23,848 nt of DNA from DATKNA01 sp963755755. GTDB lineage: Bacteria > Actinomycetota > Actinomycetes > Actinomycetales > Kineosporiaceae. Each line of letters begins with the position of its first letter. The first letter of the stretch is position 1. Below the pieces are notes generated by a model, which worked only from the letters and a program-made list of their open reading frames with translations, was not told where the DNA came from and ran no database searches. A program made the translations under genes and the position numbers. Shown here piece by piece: positions 15,054 through 21,859 of this stretch. The stretch lies in the NCBI GenBank assembly GCA_963755755.1, contig CAVWLJ010000001.1:1-23848 (forward strand). The letters are read 5' to 3'.

Positions 15054-16312
15054 AGCTGTCCTTCCCGCTGCAGGAGCATGTCGGCGCGGGCAAGCACGGC
15101 ATCGACCAGGGCGTCCGTCGCACCGAGGTACGAGGCGGGGTCGCCATCCGGGGAGGGGCCCCGGGGCAACAGCTCGTCGAGTGCATCGCGCTCGGCGAGG
15201 GCGTCGCCCGCCGCGGCGTCCAGGGTCGCGCGCATCCGGGCGCTGCTCACGTGCAGGCCCGCGAGCAGCTCGGTGGCCTGGGACGCTGCGACCACGGTGC
15301 GCCGGCCCAGCAGCTGCAGCGCCGGCCACTCCGCGTGCCAGGGCCCGGGGGAACGCTCGTCGACCGCCTCGGCGGCGCTGAGGTGCAGCTGCGCCGCGAG
15401 CACCGGCGCACTGAGCGCGGCGCGGCGGATCAGCGTCGCGAGCACCGGGTTGGCCTTGTGCGGCATCGTCGACGACCCGCCCCGCCTGGCCGTCGCGGGT
15501 TCGCGCAGCTCCCTGATCTCCGGCCGGGAGAGGACCAGGACGTCGGCCGCGATCCGCCCGTACGCATCGGTGCACGCGACGAGTGCGTCGGCGACGCGGA
15601 CCAGAGGGGCGCGCGCCGTGTGCCACGCGGGAACGGCGTCCAGGCCGAGCGCCGACGCGGCATGCCGGACGAGGTCGAGCGCCGCGACCACGGGCTCGCC
15701 GGCGCCGCTCCGGACCGCGAGCTCCACGGGTGCGGCGAGGGTGCCGGCAGCTCCGCCGAGCTGGACCGGCCACCGGAGTGCGTCGACGGCGTCCGCGGCG
15801 TCCAGTACGGCGGTCAGCCAGGCCGCCGCCTTGAGGCCGAGGGTGATCGGCACAGCGTGCTGGGTGAGCGTGCGGCCCACCATCGGCGTGGCCCGGTGCC
15901 ACCGGACGAGGCCGATCAGCGCCTCGACCTGCGCGCGCAGCTCCTCGCGGACGCGTTCGGCGGCGTCGCGCAGCGCGAGGACCAGGGCGGTGTCGAGCAC
16001 GTCCTGGCTCGTCAGCCCGCGGTGCAGCCAGCGCGCCGCGTCGGGCTGCGGCCCCGCCAGACGTCTGCGGAGCAGCGCGAGCAGTGGCACGACCGGCGTG
16101 CCCGTGCCCTCGGCGTCCGCGGCGACCCGGGCGGCGTCCTCGTCCGCGACGAGCTCGGCGAGCCGGACGCCGCCCGCCGTGCCGGGCGCGATGCCGACGG
16201 CGACGAGTGCCTCGAGCCACGCCTCCTCGACGTCCGCCATCGCGACGAGGACGGCGGCGTCGCCCAGCAGGTCCCCTGCCCGGTGGTCGCCGGGCCAGAG
16301 CAGCGCGGTCAC
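15050..16312 (-). CDS. pcaB: 3-carboxy-cis,cis-muconate cycloisomerase PcaB
   Basis: A 420-residue member of the fumarase/adenylosuccinate-lyase superfamily. The three conserved regions are visible: HRGLTSQDVLDTA (97-109), GRTLTQHAVPITLG (146-159), and the signature SSTMPHKANP (280-289) on the mobile catalytic loop. It cyclises 3-carboxymuconate to 4-carboxymuconolactone. GTG 16312 is the most likely start, 38 bases after the pcaG stop; the frame is open further upstream but reads antisense to the dioxygenase genes. It ends with a GTGA overlap into pcaL. Length is near the family norm. Confidence 0.93.
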   Translation of the reverse strand: MTALLWPGDHRAGDLLGDAAVLVAMADVEEAWLEALVAVGIAPGTAGGVRLAELVADEDAARVAADAEGTGTPVVPLLALLRRRLAGPQPDAARWLHRGLTSQDVLDTALVLALRDAAERVREELRAQVEALIGLVRWHRATPMVGRTLTQHAVPITLGLKAAAWLTAVLDAADAVDALRWPVQLGGAAGTLAAPVELAVRSGAGEPVVAALDLVRHAASALGLDAVPAWHTARAPLVRVADALVACTDAYGRIAADVLVLSRPEIRELREPATARRGGSSTMPHKANPVLATLIRRAALSAPVLAAQLHLSAAEAVDERSPGPWHAEWPALQLLGRRTVVAASQATELLAGLHVSSARMRATLDAAAGDALAERDALDELLPRGPSPDGDPASYLGATDALVDAVLARADMLLQREGQL

Positions 16313-16350
16313 CGCGTCATCATGGCGTGCTCGCGGTCCCGACCCGGCGT

Positions 16351-16908
16351 TCAGCGGGACGGGACGCGGGGATAGGTGAGGAAGACGGTCTCGCCGTCGC
16401 CCTGCAGCACGACGTCGAACCGGAAGCCGCCGTCCTCCGGGCGTGCCACCAGGGTGGCCCGCCGGTCCGGGGGGAGTGTGGCGAGCAGCGGGTCGCGGTC
16501 CAGCGCGCCCGGGTCGTCCGGGAGATAGATCCGGGTGAAGAGCCGGTCGGTCAGTCCGCGGGCGACCAGGACGACGGCGAAGAACGCGGCGTCGCCGCCG
16601 GGCGCGGCGGGGCGCAGCGTGGTGAACGTCCACAGGCCCTCGTCGTCCGTCCCGGCCCGGCCCCAGCCGGTGAACGTCCAGCCGTCCCGGCGCAACGAGC
16701 CGGGGCCGGCCGGGACGCGACCGTCGGGACCGGCCTGCCGGATCTCCAGCAGGGCGTCGGGCACCGGCGCGCCGTGCCCGTCGAGCACGCGCCCGAACAG
16801 CCGGACGGCGTCCGCGCGGCCGGGCGGCACGAGCTGGGAGTCCCCGGGGTAGGGCAGCGCGAAGCCGAAGAAGGGCCCCACCGTCTGGCCGGGCGTCGGC
16901 ACGCTCAC
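16351..16908 (-). CDS. pcaG: Protocatechuate 3,4-dioxygenase alpha subunit PcaG
   Basis: A 185-residue alpha subunit starting at GTG 16908 (VSVPTPGQTVGPFFGFALPY), overlapping the pcaH TGA as GTGA. Features are the intradiol-dioxygenase fold with LLEIRQAGPDG, GWGRAGTDDEGLWTFTTLRP and RLFTRIYLPDDPG. It lacks the iron ligands, as alpha subunits do, and pairs with PcaH to form the active site that cleaves protocatechuate to 3-carboxy-cis,cis-muconate. An earlier in-frame ATG at 16983 lies inside pcaH and is unlikely. Confidence 0.95.
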   Translation of the reverse strand: MSVPTPGQTVGPFFGFALPYPGDSQLVPPGRADAVRLFGRVLDGHGAPVPDALLEIRQAGPDGRVPAGPGSLRRDGWTFTGWGRAGTDDEGLWTFTTLRPAAPGGDAAFFAVVLVARGLTDRLFTRIYLPDDPGALDRDPLLATLPPDRRATLVARPEDGGFRFDVVLQGDGETVFLTYPRVPSR

Positions 16909-17723
16909 CGCTCGTCCTCCTCCGGCTCGACCGGCGTCCGGTGGCTGCCGGTGAGGACCACGTCCCAGCGGTACCCGGTGCACTCCTCGGGCTGGGTGAC
17001 CTCGTGGTCGTAGCGGGCGACCAGCCGCTCACGGGCGGCCGGGTCGGGGATCGACTGGTAGATCGGGTCGAGCGGGAACAGCGGATCCCCGGGGAAGTAC
17101 ATCTGCGTGACGAGCCGCTCGGTGAACTCGGTGCCGAAGAGCGAGAAGTGGATGTGCGCCGGGCGCCAGGCGTTGCGGTGGTTGCGCCACGGGTAGGGTC
17201 CCGGCTTGATCGTCGTGAAGCGGTAGACGCCGTCGGCGTCCGTCAGGCACCGCCCGACGCCGGTGAAGTTCGGGTCGAGCGGCGCCGGGTGCTGGTCGCG
17301 CTGGTGGATGTACCGGCCCGCCGCGTTCGCCTGCCAGATCTCGACCAGCTGGTGCCGCACGGGCCGGCCGTCGGCGTCGGTGACCCGCCCCGTGACGACG
17401 ACGCGCTCGCCGATCGGCGGCCCGAGGTGCTGGATCGTGAGATCGGCCTCGAACGGGTCGACGTCCCGCCGGCCGAAGACCGGCGCGACGAGTTCGGCGC
17501 CCTCCGGGTCGACGAGCACGGCCTCGTGCAGCGGATGCCGGAGCAGGCTGCTGCGGTAGGGCGGGTAGTCGAGCAGGGTCCGGGTGCGGTCACCGGCGCT
17601 GGCTCGCTCGCGCTCGTAGTTCCGCGCGATGTCGGCGATCTCGGCGCTGATCGCGCTCTGGCTGCTCGCCGCGGCGTCGGACGACGGCGGCGCGGGCGCG
17701 GGCCTCGGCTCCACGGCGGTCAT
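16905..17723 (-). CDS. pcaH: Protocatechuate 3,4-dioxygenase beta subunit PcaH
   Basis: A 272-residue catalytic subunit. The Fe(III) ligands are Tyr138 (AAGRYIHQ), Tyr177 (GPYPWRN), His190 and His192 (RPAHIHFSLFG). Their spacings (39, 13 and 2) are exactly those of the Pseudomonas enzyme. It also has LVEIWQANAAG and VTQMYFPGDPLFPLDPIYQS. It cleaves the protocatechuate ring between the hydroxylated carbons using O2. ATG 17723 lies 7 bases from the -10-like TACGGT and has no Shine-Dalgarno sequence, so the operon mRNA is probably leaderless. It is first in pcaHGBL and divergent from the IclR gene. Confidence 0.97.
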   Translation of the reverse strand: MTAVEPRPAPAPPSSDAAASSQSAISAEIADIARNYERERASAGDRTRTLLDYPPYRSSLLRHPLHEAVLVDPEGAELVAPVFGRRDVDPFEADLTIQHLGPPIGERVVVTGRVTDADGRPVRHQLVEIWQANAAGRYIHQRDQHPAPLDPNFTGVGRCLTDADGVYRFTTIKPGPYPWRNHRNAWRPAHIHFSLFGTEFTERLVTQMYFPGDPLFPLDPIYQSIPDPAARERLVARYDHEVTQPEECTGYRWDVVLTGSHRTPVEPEEDER

Positions 17724-17730
17724 GACGCCG

Positions 17731-17736
17731 ACCGTA
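17731..17736 (-). promoter_or_regulatory. -10-like element of the pcaHGBL operon
   Basis: On the coding strand, TACGGT is followed by 7 bases and the pcaH ATG, the arrangement of leaderless promoters. It begins 30 bases from the near edge of the shared palindrome, the same as at pobA and the ALDH gene. Confidence 0.5.
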
Positions 17737-17765
17737 GGCGGCGGCTCCGTGACGTGCGAGAGTGG

Positions 17766-17784
17766 CCTTCCGGTCAGCGGAAGG
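17766..17784. promoter_or_regulatory. IclR-type operator in the pca/iclR divergent promoter
   Basis: CCTTCCG-GTCAG-CGGAAGG is a perfect 7-base dyad with a 5-base spacer. It lies just upstream of the inferred pcaH -35 region and its right arm overlaps the AAGGAGG Shine-Dalgarno (17781-17787) of the divergent regulator gene. This suggests activation of pca and autorepression of the regulator. Confidence 0.7.
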
Positions 17785-17791
17785 AGGCGGG

Positions 17792-18520
17792 GTGGCTGGT
17801 CCCTCCGTCGCGTCGCGCGTCGTGGCCCTGCTCGGCGCCTTCGACGCCGACCATCGCGCGCTCGCGCTGAGCGACCTCGCGCGCCGTGCGGCGCTGCCGC
17901 TGACCACGACGCATCGCCTCGTCGCCGAGCTCGTCGCCGGAGGGTTCCTCGAGCGGCGTCCGCGCGGGGAGTACGTCGTCGGGCGGAGGCTCTGGGACCT
18001 CGGCCTGCTCGCCCCCGTGCAGTCCGGGCTGAGGGACGTCGCGTCGCCGTTCCTCCACGACATCTACGCGGCGACCCTGGCGACCGTGCACCTCGCCGTC
18101 CGGGACGGCGACCGCGCGCTCTACCTGGACCGGCTCGCGGGGTCGGCGTCGGTGCCCGTGGTGAGCCAGGTGGGGTCGCGTCTCCCGTTGCACGCGACGG
18201 GTGTGGGCAAGGTGCTGCTCGCGCACGCCCCGGAGGACGTCCGCACCGCGGTGCTCGGGGACCTCGTCCGGGTGACGCCGTACACGATCACGCAGCCGGG
18301 TCGGCTCGAGGAGCAGCTGCGGCGGGTGCGGCGCGAGGGGTGGGCGCAGACGAGCGAGGAGATGAGCCTCGGCGCCTGCTCGGTCGCCGTGCCGGTCCGG
18401 ACGTTGCCGGGCGAGGTGGTCGCCGCCCTCGGCATCGTCGTGCCGGGGCTCGGCCGCGACCGGGCCCGCCTGGTCTCGGCTCTCCAGGTCGCGGCCGCCG
18501 GCATCGGCCGGAGCCTCTGA
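17792..18520 (+). CDS. IclR-family regulator of protocatechuate/4-hydroxybenzoate catabolism
   Basis: A 242-residue IclR protein. The N-terminal winged helix-turn-helix (about 1-65) contains LSDLARRAALPLTTTHRLVA and GGFLERRPRGEYVVGRRLWD. The C-terminal effector domain contains RLPLHATGVGKVLLAHAPED and SLGACSVAVPVR with the usual effector-pocket Cys. GTG 17792 follows AAGGAGG by 4 bases; the upstream in-frame extension is not coding-like. It is divergent from pcaH across 68 bases holding the operator. Relatives PcaR, PcaU and PobR activate pca/pob genes in response to 3-oxoadipate, protocatechuate or 4-hydroxybenzoate. The presence of the same operator at pobA and the aldehyde dehydrogenase suggests it controls all three. 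The effector cannot be read from the sequence. Confidence 0.92.
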   Translation: MAGPSVASRVVALLGAFDADHRALALSDLARRAALPLTTTHRLVAELVAGGFLERRPRGEYVVGRRLWDLGLLAPVQSGLRDVASPFLHDIYAATLATVHLAVRDGDRALYLDRLAGSASVPVVSQVGSRLPLHATGVGKVLLAHAPEDVRTAVLGDLVRVTPYTITQPGRLEEQLRRVRREGWAQTSEEMSLGACSVAVPVRTLPGEVVAALGIVVPGLGRDRARLVSALQVAAAGIGRSL

Positions 18521-18577
18521 CCCCTTCACCGCGTCCACGACGTCGTGCACCCGTTCTCGGGCCATGCACGCGCTGTC

Positions 18578-18593
18578 GGCCTCTTTTGAGGCC
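18578..18593 (+). terminator. Hairpin after the IclR gene
   Basis: GGCCTC-TTTT-GAGGCC is a perfect 6-bp stem with a 4-T loop, 57 bases after the iclR-type stop. No U-tract follows, so it is a weak or rho-assisted terminator candidate. The rest of 18521-18644 shows no gene. Confidence 0.4.
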
Positions 18594-18644
18594 TCCCGAC
18601 CCCGACAGCTCGTGCAACGCCGCACGGCGGGTGCACGACGGTCC

Positions 18645-18663
18645 GCTTCCGGTGACCGGAAGC
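18645..18663. promoter_or_regulatory. IclR-type operator upstream of pobA
   Basis: GCTTCCG-GTGAC-CGGAAGC is the same 7+5+7 dyad as at the pca promoter, with the outermost pair changed in a compensating way (C:G to G:C). Its near edge is 43 bases from the pobA ATG, identical to the 43 bases at pcaH. Confidence 0.7.
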
Positions 18664-18692
18664 CGGGTCTGGCGGGGCCGTCCCGGTCGCCC

Positions 18693-18698
18693 GAGACT
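18693..18698 (+). promoter_or_regulatory. -10-like element of pobA (leaderless)
   Basis: GAGACT is 30 bases from the operator edge and 7 bases before ATG 18706, matching the pcaH geometry. The hexamer is a weak match (only the second A and last T of TANNNT). No Shine-Dalgarno sequence is visible. Confidence 0.35.
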
Positions 18699-18705
18699 GG
18701 CGCGC

Positions 18706-19893
18706 ATGGCGGATCGGATCCGGACGCAGGTCGCCGTCGTCGGGGCCGGCCCCGCGGGGCTTCTGCTCTCGCATCTGCTCGAGCGGGAGGGCGTCGAATC
18801 CGTCGTCCTCGAGACCCGCTCCCGCGCGTACGTCGAGGCCCGGATCCGCGCCGGGATCCTCGAGCACTCCACCGTGAGCCTGCTCGACGACGTCGGGCTC
18901 GGGGAGCGGTTGCACCGGGAGGGCTTCGAGCACCGGGGCATCCACCTGCAGTGGCCGCACGAGCGGCACCACCTCGACTTCGTCGACCTGGTCGGTCGCG
19001 GCGTCACCGTCTACGGCCAGACCGAGGTCACCAAGGACCTGGGCAAGGCCCGGGACGCCGCGGGTCAGGCGTTCCGCTACGAGATCGGCGACACGCACCT
19101 GCACGACCTCACCACCGAGCACCCGTTCGTCACGTTCACGGACGCCGAAGGCCGGCCGGGCCGGGTGGACGCCGAGATCGTCGTCGGCTGCGACGGGTCG
19201 TTCGGGCCGAGCCGCGCCGCGGTTCCGGCGTCCGCGGCGACCACCTGGGAGCGCACCTACCCGTACTCGTGGCTCGGCGTCCTTGCTGAGGTGGCGCCCT
19301 CCACGGACGAGCTCATCTACGCCTGGCATCCCGACGGCTTCGCGCTGCACTCGATGCGCTCGGCGTCCGTGAGCCGGCTCTACCTCCAGGTGCCGCCCGA
19401 GACCGACCTGGCGGAATGGCCCGACGACCGGATCTGGTCGGCGCTGGCCGAACGGCTGGGGGAGGGGCAGGGCGGCTGGCATCTCCAGCCCGGCCCGATC
19501 ACGGAGAAGAGCGTGCTGCCGATGCGGAGCTTCGTCCGGGCGCCGATGCGGTACGGACGGCTCTTCCTCGCCGGGGACGCCGCGCACATCGTCCCGCCGA
19601 CCGGTGCCAAGGGGCTCAACCTCGCCGTCGCGGACGTCGCGCTGCTCGCGCCGGCGCTCGGCCGGATGCTGACCAAGAACGATCCCGGCCTGGCCGAGGC
19701 GTACTCCGACACGGCGTTGCGCCGGGTCTGGCGCTGCACGCACTTCTCCTGGTGGATGACGACGATGCTGCACACCGGCGGCGATCCCTTCGACGCCCAG
19801 CTCCAGCTCGCCCAGCTGCGGTGGGTCGCGACGAGCGAGGCCGGCGCGACCGGACTGGCCGAGAACTACGCGGGTCTGCCGATCGGCTTCTGA
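18706..19893 (+). CDS. pobA: 4-hydroxybenzoate 3-monooxygenase PobA
   Basis: A 395-residue FAD monooxygenase of normal length. Motifs: GAGPAG dinucleotide fold (13-18) in VAVVGAGPAGLLLSHLLERE, substrate-region ARIRAGILEHSTVSLLDD, the DG motif VVGCDGSFGPSR, and the second FAD motif FLAGDAAHIVPPTGAKGLNL, followed by the HFSWWMTTMLH region. It hydroxylates 4-hydroxybenzoate to protocatechuate, feeding PcaGH. ATG 18706 is the first residue of the homologous region and lies 7 bases from the -10-like element. The gene is monocistronic and converges on the GH15 gene with only 3 bases between the stop codons. Confidence 0.96.
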   Translation: MADRIRTQVAVVGAGPAGLLLSHLLEREGVESVVLETRSRAYVEARIRAGILEHSTVSLLDDVGLGERLHREGFEHRGIHLQWPHERHHLDFVDLVGRGVTVYGQTEVTKDLGKARDAAGQAFRYEIGDTHLHDLTTEHPFVTFTDAEGRPGRVDAEIVVGCDGSFGPSRAAVPASAATTWERTYPYSWLGVLAEVAPSTDELIYAWHPDGFALHSMRSASVSRLYLQVPPETDLAEWPDDRIWSALAERLGEGQGGWHLQPGPITEKSVLPMRSFVRAPMRYGRLFLAGDAAHIVPPTGAKGLNLAVADVALLAPALGRMLTKNDPGLAEAYSDTALRRVWRCTHFSWWMTTMLHTGGDPFDAQLQLAQLRWVATSEAGATGLAENYAGLPIGF

Positions 19894-19896
19894 CGG

Positions 19897-21767
19897 TCAG
19901 CGCGAGGCCGCGGTCGATCGCGGCGACGGCTCGGCAGCCCCGACCGCCCGCATCGGCTCCGGGTGCGCCAGCCGCCATGCGGCGTTGATCAGGCCGACGT
20001 GCGAGAACGCCTGCGGGACGTTGCCGCGTGGCGCCCGGGTGGCGGGGTCTGCCTCCTCGGCCAGCAGGCCGAGGTCGTTCGCCTGGGAGGCGGCGAGGTC
20101 GAACAGCGACCGCGCCCGCTCGTCCTCACCGGCCATCGCCAGACACTCGACGAGCCAGAAGGTGGCGAGCAGGAAGGCGGCGCCGTCGCCGTTCCACCGC
20201 CGGACCAGACCGTTCTCGCCGAGCTCGGCCGCCACCCGCTGGATCGTCGCCGCCATCCGCGGGTCGTCGACGGGCAGGAACCCGACGAGCGGCAGCAGCA
20301 GCACCGACGCGTCCAGCTCGTCCGAGCCGAGCACGCCCGCATACGCACCCAGGCGCTCGCTCCACGCCTGTTCGAGCACGACGGCGCTGACGGCGTCCCT
20401 GGCCTGCGACCACCGGACGACGTCGGCCCGGGGCCCGAGCCGGGGGCCGAGCGCCACGGCGCGGTCCAGCGCCACCCAGCACATGACCTTGGAGGACGTG
20501 TAGTGCCGGAGGGTCTCCCGGGCCTCCCACATCCCGGCGTCCGGCTCCTGCCAGGCAGCGGCCGCGCGGTCGGCGAGGCCGACCAGCAGGTCGGCGAGCG
20601 CGACGTCGACATCGGCGTCCTCGTCGGCGAGGAGGAGGTGGGCGGCGTCCAGGACCTCGCCGAGCACGTCGAGCTGACGCTGCCGCCAGGCGTCGTTGCC
20701 CACCCGGACGTCCCCGCCGGCGTAGCCGGGCAGGTGGTCCACGACGCGCTCGGTGAGGTCCCGCTCCCCGCCCACGCCGTAGACGATCTGGACGTGCCGG
20801 CCGTCGAGGTGCCCCGCCGCCGCCGTCAGCCACTGCAGCAGGTGCAGCGGTTCGGTCGGGCACATGGCGAGGAAGAGCGCGCGGGCCGTGACGGAGAGGT
20901 CGCGCACCCACGCGTAGCGGTAGTCCCACGCGCCCGAGCCGTCCCCGCCCTCGGGCAGGCTCGTCGTCGCCGCGGCGATCACCGCCCCGGACCGGGCGTA
21001 GGTGAGCCCGCGCAGCACCAGCGAACTTCGCCGCACGCAGGTCGGGATGCTCGCCGTCGTAGGTCACGTGGTCGGCGAGCCACGACCGCCACGCCTCGAT
21101 CGTGTCCTCGAGGTCGGCCCGCTCGCGCGCCGCCTTCGCCGCGGCCGCGGTGTCCGTGCCTTCGGGCGGGAAGGCGAGCGCGGTACTCAGGACCAGCTCC
21201 AGGCGCTCGCCCGGCCCGGACGTCGAACTCGGCCCGCGCCACCGATCCGTCGAGTCGCCACTCGACGGGCGCCGAGGCGACCAGGCGCACCGGCCCACCG
21301 AAGGCCTCGAAGGTGTCGTCGTCGACGCGGCGCAGGTGCGGGCGGACCGCGCCGTACTCGGGCCTGGCCGCGAGTTCCGTCGTCATGCGCACCGTGCCGT
21401 CGAGTCCCTCGACCCGTCGCATCAGCGTCAGCGGGCTCGCGCGGCCGACGTCGTGTCCGCGGGCGCCCGGCTCCAGGGCGAGGGCGTCGGTGACCGCGAC
21501 CGCGCCGGATGCCGTGCGGTGCACGGTCCGCAGGACGAGGGTGTCCTCGACGTAGCCGCGCGTCGTGCGCGCGTCGTCGCGCGGGCGCAGGGTCCAGGCC
21601 CCGGCGTCGGGCCCCAGGAGGCGACCGAAGACGCTCGGGGCGTCGAATCGGGGGACGCACCACCAGTCGACGGACCCGTCCCGGGAGACGAGGGCCGCGG
21701 TCGAGCCGTCGGAGAGGAAGCCGTAGTCGCCGATGCCCGGGTGCGCGGACGTCGCGACATCGGTCAT
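19897..21767 (-). CDS. GH15-family glucoamylase/trehalase-type glycoside hydrolase, two frameshifts
   Basis: The gene reads MTDVATSAHPGIGDYGFLSD then GSVDWWCVPRFDAPSVFGRL from ATG 21767. After FDVRAG it shifts near 21210-21217 (an extra G in a GGG on the coding strand) to ERLELVLSTALAFPPEG. Near 21036 it shifts again to VRRSSLVLRGLTYARSGAVI and WDYRYAWVRDLSVTARALF. The (alpha/alpha)6 catalytic domain contains PDAGMWEAR with the candidate general acid Glu, SSKVMCWVALDRAV, GSDELDASVLLLP and GNVPQAFSHVGLINAAW. The corrected length is about 622 residues, usual for actinobacterial GH15 proteins acting on trehalose or alpha-glucans. It has no evident link to aromatic catabolism. It lies 92 bases downstream of the ALDH gene on the same strand, so partial co-transcription is possible. 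Confidence 0.85.
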
Positions 21768-21793
21768 GGGCCGTATGCAACCAGCCGTCGGTC

Positions 21794-21838
21794 CCTCCCG
21801 CGCCCCGACGATGCGGGATCACGGTAGCGGGGCGAGGG
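21794..21838 (-). terminator. Possible hairpin between the ALDH and GH15 genes
   Basis: CCCT-bulge-CGCCCCG (21794-21807) pairs with CGGGGCG-AGGG (21828-21838) across a 20-base loop. It is GC-rich and bulged, without a T-run; it could separate the two minus-strand genes. Weak evidence. Confidence 0.3.
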
Positions 21839-21859
21839 AGACGCCGGCGAGCGGCGACG

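Noticed and set aside
13899..16220. Apparent 773-residue extended PcaL
   Set aside because: The N-terminal 390 residues are an out-of-frame reading of pcaB. The true start is GTG 15053 with a Shine-Dalgarno sequence and GTGA overlap.
13860..16379. 839-residue plus-strand open frame across the pca genes
   Set aside because: It is antisense to pcaL, pcaB and pcaG, whose catalytic motifs are unmistakable. The plus-strand product has no domain and is Arg/Ser/Ala-rich.
15050..17032. Apparent 660-residue extended PcaB
   Set aside because: The region before GTG 16312 is an out-of-frame reading of pcaG and pcaH. The homologous protein begins at MTALLWPGDHRAG.
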